From NCBI RefSeq assembly GCF_010389155.1, contig NC_057768.1:48339633-48403632 (forward strand): a DNA stretch of 64,000 bases. Direction: 5' to 3'. A model generated the notes under the pieces. The model saw only the letters and a list, made by a program, of their open reading frames with translations. It was not told where the DNA came from and searched no databases. Below, one piece after another: positions 24,610 to 34,348 of the stretch. Position 1 is the stretch's first letter; every line of letters begins with the position of its first letter. The translations under genes and the position numbers were made by a program. The DNA is from Erigeron canadensis (taxonomy: Eukaryota; Streptophyta; Magnoliopsida; Asterales; Asteraceae).

Positions 24610-25980
24610 TGATTAAATGGATTGCAACATTATAGTAATAGAGACATGCATGCTCTGCCCACATGCTTCCATACTGATTTGAGTATACGTGTGTATTAAA
24701 GACAATTAAATGACATAATACATTAATACTAGTTAATGATTCAGTTCAATGAATTAAGATATTTATCAGATCATAATTAACAGAAGAAAAAGAATACAAG
24801 AATGTTTAGAGTAAATGTCATGATCTCATTGGAAAGATAATCCAGTAATATGATTGAAAATCAAGAAACATGGCCATATATGTTGTTTCATTAGTTGCTT
24901 ATATTTTTAAATTAAGCAAAACACTATATTACAACAAGAAGAATTAGATTTTGGAATAAAATTCAAATCTATCAACTATTAATGTACCGACACATCATGA
25001 CAACAACAATAATATGTTAATGAGGTTGGTGGTCCATCGATAAAGTCTTCAAAATTCTATCAGGATTCGAATTACTGAGAGTGGATTATATATTTTTAAA
25101 AAAAATTATTTAAATTCTGCATGTCCGAATGTCTTGTTTTTCTTGTAAAATAAAAAAATTAAGGGTCCTACCCAAATTACATGTAGTGAGTCATGACCAC
25201 TATCGACAGGCTCAAATGATACATTGTCCAACACATAAGCACCGACAATAAGTGAGTGAGAGAGTGGTATATATGAAAGGAATGCCATATCACCTAAGAA
25301 GTTAGCACACAACTTGGCACTTGTATTACACATGCTGTGATAATAAAAAAAATTGGTTATGATCTTCAACCCATGCCAACACGGCAACACCCAATTGTAT
25401 TTGGTAATCAAGAATTTTCGAACTGACACTAGTGTACAATATAATACTAATAGATTCAATTATTGAGTTCAAATCTTGTATGCATAACCTATCATTGGGT
25501 CATTTTATAGCATCTGTCTTACCACCTTATGTTCGTACTCGTCTTCTGTGTCATCCTGTCTTACAATGGTCTACCAATAGATAAAGCGATTACAAGCTAA
25601 AAGGGGACTGAAGATCTACTAATGAATTACAAATTAAAAGGACATACTTTACTCAAAATTTAACTGTAAAATCAACATACTTTATTGATACATAAACATA
25701 AATATATACCCAAACAAATGGAATATTTAAGAAATGTTACAACTAAGCAAGTCCATCAGAATTTCGAGATTCAAGATATAGATGGATATATAACAAGAGA
25801 AATTTCACCCAGAATGCAAGCAGATTAACTTTAGAATTTAAGAGAAATATTACAAAAAGATAACTGAATTACGACATACATATCTCGATCTATATGGAAA
25901 AATGATACACGTTAAAATCGATTTTGTGAGAAGGAAAGAGGGAATTTCTCGAAATCTTAGATTACTAGAAGCAAGAAAAA
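24610..25980. other. Intergenic, no gene recognised
   Basis: AT-rich DNA without bounded repeats. The longest frame (25106-25459, minus) has no recognisable domain. Confidence 0.5.
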
Positions 25981-26029
25981 AAAAGCAGATATTGATTAAA
26001 TAAAATCTTTTCAAGCATCATTATTACTC

Positions 26030-26930
26030 CTGAAGAAATCCTGAGCGGGAGCTCAAGCAACAGCAGAAGAAAATGCTGAGAGGGAGATCCACGTCCACTT
26101 TTTGGAGTTACATAAACATTTTGCAGTTTTTGCATCTCATAGACGCCATAACCTGCAAATCAAGATTCTCAAATCAGTTTTTGGAGTTACATAATTTACT
26201 AGTATAGGTGTTAGAATTACATTTTACTAGCCACACCTCATCAAGCCCACGACATATAAAGCCCACATTTAGCATGATGGTAATAGTATCGCAGTCAAAG
26301 CTACAATTTTATAAAGTTAGAAGCAATAATATCCACACCCTGCAGGCACTATCCCTTATTTCGCTTGCTTAGCATCTAAAATAGACCCCATTCTGCTTAT
26401 GTTCTGATTCAAACTAACTTCAATATTTCATGTTCTCTTCTCATTGCTTTCAAATCTAGATCATCAAGTGTATCTGTCTTCCCTAAATTTACATTTAGAT
26501 CACTAATATATACTTAAAGAAAACTTACCCAATAGTCCATTACCAAGTCACAAGCTCATAATTCAGCAGATTACTCATTAAAATTATGGCTATAACTAAT
26601 TTTAGCATGCCACATTTCAGTTTATTAGTGAATTCACTTTGTAACTTATATCGAACAAATCTAAAGATTTAAGCAAAATACACAAAGTTATAACGAATGA
26701 TTGATTACCTCACCATCCAGGTTCGCACATTGAACTACAACCAAAGATGACTCACACAACTTCACATTCACACGGTTCTACGATAAAACTGACATTTTTC
26801 CAAAATTCACACTGCAACTGCATAAAAGAAAGAAATACACAGATTAACTAGCTCACTCAAACTTCAAATAAGAAATGATGATAGATAGAATCTAACCTTA
26901 AAGATGAAATGGTATGTGGCCCTTTAGGGT
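26030..26930 (-). other. Possible spliced noncoding transcript or spliced 3' UTR of the PPR gene
   Basis: On the minus strand, good splice sites bracket three blocks. CATCTTTAAG|GTTAGA lies near 26898. An acceptor TATGCAG near 26820 opens a block ending GATGGTGAG|GTAATC near 26709. An acceptor TTTGCAG near 26158 opens ATGGCGTCTATGAG. Joining the last two keeps a short open frame (ESSLVVVQCANLDGE then VMASMRCKNCKMFM, stop), but an upstream TAG and no in-frame ATG before it argue against translation as one piece. Not recognised. Confidence 0.25.
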
Positions 26931-27263
26931 TCAAATAGGATCCCACTTGGTGGGTGTATATGTCCAAATTCAACTTTCCCGCAAAACAGGAAAAGAGATG
27001 GATAATGTGTTGACTAAATGAGTCAAAGCAGCGACATGGATATTAAGGATACGGTTTTATGCATATGTTGCCGCAATGGGAAATCAAATCAGACAAAAAC
27101 ACAAAATATGCCAGCAGGTGTGAGATGCAGTTAAGGACCTAAATCCATGATCATACAATTGTATTCTTCTAATTAACTTTGACTTAGAGTATTAGAATTA
27201 CATGGCAGTATACTTGTATGGGTAGAACTAGGCCATAATTCTCTTCTCGATCCACGATTTAAG

Positions 27264-28754
27264 CTACACACACTTTTCGAAAGGCTGTTGCATTTCAAGA
27301 AGTTCCATTCTCAGCTTGTCTGCTAGTTCTATGTTCCCTTCTTTCTCGTAACCATCAATAAAAGCACCATAAATCCCTGAAGTTGGTTCATACCCTCTTC
27401 CCACCATTTCTGCTTGAAGCTTCATACCTTCATCCATTCTGCCGTCATCACACAAGCCCTTGATTAAAACCTCATAACTCTCGTTCTTAACAGTCACATT
27501 GTTTCTCTTCATTGCAACTTTTAAAACCATTAATGCTTCAGAGACCTTATCCTTCTCACAAAGCTCCTTAATCAACACATCAAGCGTACACCCGACTAGC
27601 ATAAACCCTTTCATACACATATCCTTATACATTAGCATTGCCGAAGCAACATCCCCTATTTTACAATACCCATTAATCAGATGCTCATGTGTGACACAAG
27701 TAGCCTCTTTCCCACTTGATTCCATTCCTTTGAAAAATTCCTCGGCCTTTTGAACATTTCCATTTTCACAAAAGCCACCGATTATCGTGTTATAAGCCAT
27801 AACATCATGCTCTAAACCCTTGTTCTCCATTTCTCTCCACACTCTCATTGCTTCCACCATTCTTCCATTATCACAATAAGCCGCCATTAAAATGCTGTAA
27901 CTGTATTCACTAGGCAAGCAATCATTTACAATCATATCACTCCAAACTCTTTCTAAATTCTCAACTAAACCATCTCTATAAAAAGCATGCATAATTATAT
28001 TATATGTGTGTACATTAGGAACAATGGTTTTACCACGATTAACAACTTTTTTATCCTCAAACTCGGTACTAGATCCAAAAAGCTCATTGTAAACCTCATA
28101 ACCAGCTATGCTCCCATGGTGTTTAGAAACGGACATAATTAAAGAGTTACAGGTACTTGTCATCGGATATATACCTTTGGAGCCCAACATTCGAACAATT
28201 TCAATAGCCTGATTGACTCGTTTCGATCGGAGACATGCTTTGATCAACAAATCAAACACAAAAGGTGCAGAATCACACGTTCTGTATGTTTTAATCAAAG
28301 TTTCGAAAATCAAAGGAGGAGTATTTGAATGTGGATTTGTGCTATCCTCGCTGAATTTGCGAATTGCTGACTGAATTAGGGTTAGGGCATGGGATTTTTG
28401 GCGAGAACGAGCAAGTGTGTGAATGATTGTGGCATAGGATAACAGAGAGTGATGACAGAGGGAGTGTTTGATTGTGAAGAGAAAAAAACGGAGGGCTAAG
28501 TGTGGATTGTTTCGAAGTTGCAGAGTGATTTCAGAAAATTGGGAAGGATTGAAACCGGATGGGAAGAGAGTACGGAGATGAGTCCATCGGGATTTGGAGC
28601 GGTGGTGTTTGAGGATGGAGACGGCAGTGGTGACTGTGGTATTATCGTCAGGTGACGGCGGAGAAGAGGCGGCGGAGCAAAAGTGGATGATTCTGGCGAT
28701 TGGGGAGAATAAGACAGTGCGTTTCGATACACTGATAGAATAAAACAATGCCAT
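27264..28754 (-). CDS. Pentatricopeptide repeat protein, P class (At2g15980-like)
   Basis: RNA-binding PPR protein expected in mitochondria, or less likely plastids, where such proteins stabilise, splice or otherwise process organellar RNA. A single exon encodes 496 residues. The N-terminus (MALFYSISVSKRTVLFSPIAR) is basic and hydroxylated like a targeting presequence. From about residue 150 onward there are tandem ~35-residue helical repeats of the canonical form, for example VHTYNIIMHAFYRDGLVENL, VMAYNTIIGGFCENGNVQKA and ESYEVLIKGLCDDGRMDEG. No E, DYW or other C-terminal editing domain follows, so it is P class. Length and N-terminal sequence resemble Arabidopsis At2g15980 as recalled. The ATG at 28752-28754 is the first in frame. 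The 324 bases upstream reach directly into a Helitron cluster, which may supply promoter DNA. Confidence 0.9.
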   Translation of the reverse strand: MALFYSISVSKRTVLFSPIARIIHFCSAASSPPSPDDNTTVTTAVSILKHHRSKSRWTHLRTLFPSGFNPSQFSEITLQLRNNPHLALRFFLFTIKHSLCHHSLLSYATIIHTLARSRQKSHALTLIQSAIRKFSEDSTNPHSNTPPLIFETLIKTYRTCDSAPFVFDLLIKACLRSKRVNQAIEIVRMLGSKGIYPMTSTCNSLIMSVSKHHGSIAGYEVYNELFGSSTEFEDKKVVNRGKTIVPNVHTYNIIMHAFYRDGLVENLERVWSDMIVNDCLPSEYSYSILMAAYCDNGRMVEAMRVWREMENKGLEHDVMAYNTIIGGFCENGNVQKAEEFFKGMESSGKEATCVTHEHLINGYCKIGDVASAMLMYKDMCMKGFMLVGCTLDVLIKELCEKDKVSEALMVLKVAMKRNNVTVKNESYEVLIKGLCDDGRMDEGMKLQAEMVGRGYEPTSGIYGAFIDGYEKEGNIELADKLRMELLEMQQPFEKCV

Positions 28755-29077
28755 TTATGGAGTGTTTTAAGCTTCCACCGGACTCTTAACTTGGAGCTGT
28801 AGGGGTAAACGTTTAGGCTGATGTGAATCTACAATATGACTTACGTCATAGTTGGCATATCCTGAAACACAAAATGAAATGAATCACGTATGATACTTTC
28901 CTGGACAATACATACAGCCGTGAACAAACAGATTGAGTGATTTTAAAACATTTACGATGTCTTTCCAAAAAGACAGTAGATACTGCCATTAATAAATTCA
29001 AAATCTCTAGATAAGTTTGCAGAACTTCTCCCAATCATTAATTCGCTATAGAAATCAGACATACATATTTATACTTA

Positions 29078-29395
29078 TCTATACTACCTTATAAAGCATT
29101 TGACCCTCCCATTTTCTCAAAAAAGAACTTGATCAACCCAAACTACCCCTCTTTTTAATTCACTACTTTTGAATATCTTCACCTAATACCTATAATACCT
29201 TTAATGAAATTATTTACAACATACATCACTCAACCCTTAAAACAACTACACTATCTTTTTTTATATCGATTACTTTTACATTAATAACCATACCTTCACC
29301 ACCACCCGTCGCCGCTACCACCGCCACCACCACCACCTGTTGTCTCCGCCACCGCCACCACCACACCGCCACATCGCGTGAGCATGTGACTAATA
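29078..29395 (+). mobile_element. Helitron-derived element
   Basis: Starts TCTATACTACCTTATAAAGC, the same 5' phrase as the neighbours at 29484 and 62347. It ends in a CCACCGCC-rich block plus CACATCGCGTGAGCATG. The last bases (GACTAAT) do not give a canonical CTAG end, so the 3' terminus is eroded. Confidence 0.5.
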
Positions 29396-29483
29396 TATTA
29401 TAAAGCAAATAGGGTTTTCAACTTTCAACAATGTACATCTATATGACTATATCTATATCGATATCTATATCTATAATATATTA

Positions 29484-30281
29484 TCTATACTACATTATAA
29501 AGCATTTGCTCTCTCTTTTTTCTTTTTCAACATTCAACTAAGTTTTTGAAAACCCTATAATGCCCTTATTATTTGTTCACTAATTTAAATATATTTACTT
29601 AAAATAACTATAATACCCTTAGAGGAAATCTCAGCCACTCATTTTCATCTCTCTCCTCCATAAATCATTTTATTCTTCTAATTCATTCAAAATCTTTTAT
29701 CTCAAAAACCATACATCGATAATTTATAAAAACTATATGGGTGTTCTTAAAATTCCATTTTTCTTTCCTTAGAAAGGCCATTCGTACACTTTCGACGAAT
29801 TTTTAAATCCGAGGGCGGAGCCTGTACGGCTAAGGCATTTGGCTATCACACTCTATGACTTATCACCTCCTATGATCGATCACACTCTATGACCTATCTC
29901 CCCTACCATCTCACTGTCGCAACGCACGGGAACTTTCTCTCGTAAAGCTAAAAAGAAAATAGGATTTTCAACTTTCAACTTTAAACAATGTACACATGCT
30001 AATGCATGGTGTACAATACATCTAAACCACATTACATCAATAACCTACACTACTCGCTGTCACCGCCGCCACCACCGCCACCAATCGCCGCTTCCGCCAC
30101 CGCCACCGCCGCGCGCCACCACCACCACCTGTCACTGCCATTAATCGCCACTTCCGCCACCACCAACGCCGTGCGCTGCCACCCGTCACCATCGCCGCCA
30201 CCGCCATTGTATCGCCACCATCGCCGCCACCGCATGCCAGCACCGGATGCCACCGCCGCATCGCGCGGGTACCATTCTAGT
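29484..30281 (+). mobile_element. Non-autonomous Helitron, possibly two nested
   Basis: 5' phrase TCTATACTACATTATAAAGC; 3' phrase CATCGCGCGGGTACC followed by CTAGT at 30277-30281. It contains a conserved block (CCTGTACGGCTAAGGCATTT near 29830) shared with the inverted copies at 31388 and 38996. A second 3'-like motif (CGCAACGCACGGGAAC near 29915) suggests one element inside another. The C-rich triplet tail gives open frames on both strands that are not genes. Confidence 0.6.
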
Positions 30282-30930
30282 ACGTATATATAGATATAAG
30301 AATTCCAGACCTTTGGAAGTTAAAAGCAGCAAATATATTTCAAATAATACAAACTTAAGGGTAATGGGATCAAATAGTTAACTATACACGCAATGTGTTA
30401 ATGATCAGAGTAACAATACGAATTTAACGGTCGTGAAAACAGATTGCACTGCTAGTCATATTGAGATCCTATTATACACGGTTTCTATCAAGAAATGGGG
30501 CAAAGTAAACAAAAGCAGGTGAACTTCATAAATTTGTACCTCAGATATAAAATTGGCAAGACTCGTATGCTATTACAATAGCTACAGATACAGATAAAAA
30601 AGAAATACTCGTATTAACTAATGTTCTAGTTGGGGAATTTTGTCGAACAGTTGGCGGGTCATCGAAAAACAAGTGAAAGTAATTCATGAAATGATACACA
30701 GCATTGCGTTGCGTACATATATAATCATAAAACAAACAGATTATTACCTCTGAATCAACACAATCGATGTACGAGCTAACACACACATACACTGCTTTTC
30801 ATAATTTATTTGATTATATTTTCTTTTGTTAAACCCTCAGGCCTCAGCGACGTTCTCTTTCGTATAAGTTTAATTTAATACTCTGTAAGCTTGTTTCTTA
30901 ATGTTCCAAATAAAATTTAAAAAAGTAGGA
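30282..30930. other. Intergenic, no gene recognised
   Basis: About 650 bases between the Helitron cluster and the first satellite-like fragment. No repeats or coding sequence recognised. Confidence 0.45.
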
Positions 30931-31387
30931 ATTTATTATATACGTATTTCATAAGGATGCTAATATCTATATTATATTATTATTTAACACTATTAAGAAA
31001 AAAATCTTGTTAAGGTGGTATTCTACTGGCTTAAAGTGATAGAGTTAAGGTGCAATAGGATGTATGTAGGATGTTTGGAGGTTAATAGGTATGGTTTGAA
31101 TATGTTAGATGAATTGGGAGCAATGGCTAGATATTACTGCAGGAACTAATGTAACATTTGAATATTTGATAATGATATTGGGGTAATGGGGTTGGAAATA
31201 TTGTGGATAAGTATTGTCATTGTAGTTTGTGGTTAACTGTAGACATGGAAAGTGTTATGTACTTTTCATTGCTTGGCAATCAGCATAGAAAACTGATAGA
31301 TTGACACGGGATATATGTTCACAAGTTTATGATTAAATATATGGTTACTACAAAAGTATCTTCTTTATATATACATGAGCAAGTATT

Positions 31388-31769
31388 TGCGCGTTGTGGT
31401 GGTGAAATGATGGGGTGATAAGTCATAGAGTGTGATAGCCAAATGCCTTAACCGTACGGGCTCCGCCATCAGATTTAAAAATTTACGAAAGTATATCGAA
31501 TGACATCTCTAATGAAAGAACATTAAATTTTAAGAACACCCATTTAATTTTTATAATTTACCGATGTACGGTTTTTGAGATAAAAGATTTTGAATGAATT
31601 GGAGGAAGAAATGATTTATGGATGAGAGAAAAAAAAATGATTGGTTGAGATTTGAGGAGAGATAAAGGGTGTTAGGTAAATATAGAATTGATATATAAAC
31701 ATTTTGGGAAAGTAAATGTTGAAACTTAAAATGTAAACAGGAGAGACCTGCTTTATAATATAGTATAGA
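31388..31769 (-). mobile_element. Non-autonomous Helitron, inverted copy
   Basis: The minus-strand 5' phrase TCTATACTATATTATAAAGC (complement of 31750-31769) and internal block CCGTACGGTTAAGGCATTTG match the 29.5-kb copy. The other end carries CCACAACGCGC. Only one terminus is well preserved. Confidence 0.55.
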
Positions 31770-31813
31770 TATATCTTAATTTTAAATGTTTTCAAATTTT
31801 ATTTTTATTTCAT

Positions 31814-31842
31814 CCGTGTTTAACACGGGATTTAGATCTAGT
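31814..31842 (+). mobile_element. Helitron 3' terminus with perfect hairpin
   Basis: CCGTGTTTAACACGG (31814-31828) forms a 5-bp stem. CTAGT follows at 31838-31842, the textbook Helitron 3' end. It abuts the start of the satellite array exactly. Confidence 0.65.
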
Positions 31843-34170
31843 TTAACACTATTAAGAAAAAAATCCTGTTTCCGGGTCGGATTTTTTTATGTGTAGAGAC
31901 AACATAAAAACCCAAAAAAAGATAAACTTATAAATTTAATAAATTCAATATCAGAAATGGTTTTTTGTGGTATAAAGGTATAACATTTGGTGATGAACAT
32001 AGGTAGCATGAAATTAGGTCTTTGAAATGACATAAGACAAGCAACATATGATTTTTAATGGGTCAAATTCGAGTCCCAAAACAACATGTTGTTACTATTT
32101 GTTATAGTTTCAAATGAGTTTAAAAATGTTCGAATCTATTGTATACATATGTAATCATAATTATACTTATGTATATGTTATTAAACTACCTATATAGAAA
32201 AAAATGTCGTTTTCGTGTCGGGTCTTAAACGTATAAAGGAAACAAGTCCAAAAAATACATAAATGTTGAATTTTTAAGTAAGACCAGATCTAGACTTATG
32301 AAAATAGTTTTTGTGGTTTTTAAGTGGCTACAATTTTTTGTGTCTATTGTTTCGGTAATACCCAAAAACTGGTAATGATAGCATGGGATTAGGTCTTGCA
32401 AAAGACACAAGACTTACTAAAATTGGGTGTATTTTACGGGTCAAATCTGATTCCCAAAATGCATGTCGAAGCTGCTTGATAATATCCCAAATGAGTTTTA
32501 AAAGGTCGAAACCTAGTATATACGTATATTATCATAAAAATACTTATGTCAATGTGATTAAACGGTGTAAATGAAAAAAAAAAGTCTTTTACAGGTCGGG
32601 TCTTAACGTGCAAAGGCGACAAGTCTCTCAATAAAATAAATGTTTAAATTCATAAGTACAACTAGATCTGATCTTACAAAAATGTTTTTTTGCGGTTTAA
32701 GTGTCTATACCTTTTTGTGTATATTGTTTCGTTAAAACCCGAAAATAGGTATTAATGACATGGGATTAAGCCTTTCAAAAGAGACAAGACTTACTATAAA
32801 CGAGTTTGTTTTAAGGGGTCAAATCTAAATCCCAAAATAGCATGTTGGAGGTGCTTCTTCATGTTCTAAGTAAGTATTAAAAGATAAGGTATCTAATGTA
32901 TACATATGTTATCTTAACAATCCTTATGTCTATGTTATTAAACGGTGTAAATAAAAGAAATTGTCTTCCGGGTTGGGTCTTAACGTGTAGAGGAAACAGG
33001 CCTCAAAAAAAAAATATGTTATAATTAATAAGTAAAATTAGATATGGTCTTACATAAACGTTTCTTTACAGTTTTTAAGTGGCTGTAAATTTTTGTATTT
33101 TTTGTTTCGGTAAAACCTAAAAATAGGTATTGATAATATGAGATTAGGTGTTTGAAAAGAGATAAAGACTTACTTGAACAGGTGTTATAGGTCAAATTTT
33201 AGTCCCAAAATAACATATTGGAGGTGTGTGTTAATGTTCCAAATGAGTTTAAAAAGGTTAGGATCTAGTTTTTGTGTGTATATAATCATAAGAATACTTA
33301 TGTTTACGTTATTATACGGTATAAATAAAAAGATTTGTCGTTTTGGAGTGTAAAGGCAAGATACCCAAAAAAAAAATAATGTTAGAATTAGTAAGTAATA
33401 CCATATCTCGTTTTACGAAATTTTTATGATTTTTAAGTGCATGCAACATTTTGTATATATTGTTTCGGTAAAACCCGAAAACACGTAATGATAGGATGAG
33501 ATTAGGCCTTTAATAGACACAAGAATTATTAGAAACAAGTGTATTTTAAAGGGTCAAATTTGAGTCCAAAAATAGCATGTTTGAGCTGTTTGATAATGTT
33601 CCAAATGAATTTTAAAAGGTCAAAATCTAGTATATACGTATAGAATACTTATGTCTAGGGATGTGCAAATAACCCATAAACCCAACCCGAACTGACCCGT
33701 TTCCGGTCACGAGCCAAGTTTTTGTTGTATTTTCGGGTCAATGGTTGGTCGGGTCGGGGCCGTGTGATGCCAAAACCCGAAAAATTGTGACCCACCCAAA
33801 CAATCCTGACCCAAGTCTTCACGGGCCGGGTCACAGTTCCATTTTTAATGCACTTGCGGTCACGGGTCAACCAGGTTTGGGTCGGATTTCGTAACGTGTA
33901 AATTCCCCCCTCCCCCCGGGTAACATTTCGTATATATTGTTGTAGTAAAACCTGAAAAAAGTTAATGCTAACATGAGCATATGCCTTTCAAAAAGACACG
34001 AGGCTTGCTAGAAACGGGTATATTTTAATGGCGTAAAAGTTGAGTCCTAAAACGAGTTTAAAAAGATCAAAACATAATGTATACATATGTAATCATAATA
34101 ATATCTGTCTATATTATTAAACCGTGTAAAAAACAAAAAAAAAGTTTTTAAGGTGAGATTTACGGAGAAG
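31842..34170 (+). repeat. Satellite-like tandem array, ~370-bp unit, about six copies
   Basis: The anchor phrase GGGTCAAAT recurs in or near 32060, 32438, 32817, 33189 and 33551, at steps of 378, 379, 372 and 362. Other shared phrases are TTTCGGTAAAACCCGAAAA, AAAAGACACAAGACTTACTA, CCAAATGAGTTTAAAAGG and TTATTAAACGGTGTAAAT. Copies are clearly diverged. The fifth/sixth junction is interrupted by a hAT-like fragment (33656-33900), after which a final diverged copy resumes to about 34170. A separate partial unit lies at 30930-31011. Confidence 0.85.
33656..33900 (+). mobile_element. hAT-like fragment inserted in the satellite
   Basis: Begins TAGGGATGTGCAAATAACCC, a terminus of the TAGGGATGNGCA type also seen at 57153 (complemented). 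Its body is rich in GGGTC/GACCC, as in the intact element at 56867-57153. The right terminus and TSD are missing, and part of the satellite unit is gone with them. Confidence 0.6.
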
Positions 34171-34348
34171 TACTTTTCCAAAATTAAGTATATCAAATGA
34201 TCCAAGATCCAAAATATATAGATATCCAGTCGTTTTTCATGAAAATTGGTACATGAAAAGACACTATGTGTGAAGAGGGAAAATGGACTTTACTCTACAT
34301 CTTAGATTACTCAGAGACAAAAAGAAACGTCAAATCTTGATTGTAATT

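Noticed and set aside
27499..27753. Plus-strand frame inside the PPR gene
   Set aside because: Antisense shadow of the PPR coding sequence.
30006..30293. Proline/alanine-rich open frames on both strands
   Set aside because: Simple CCACCGCC triplet DNA of a Helitron tail.
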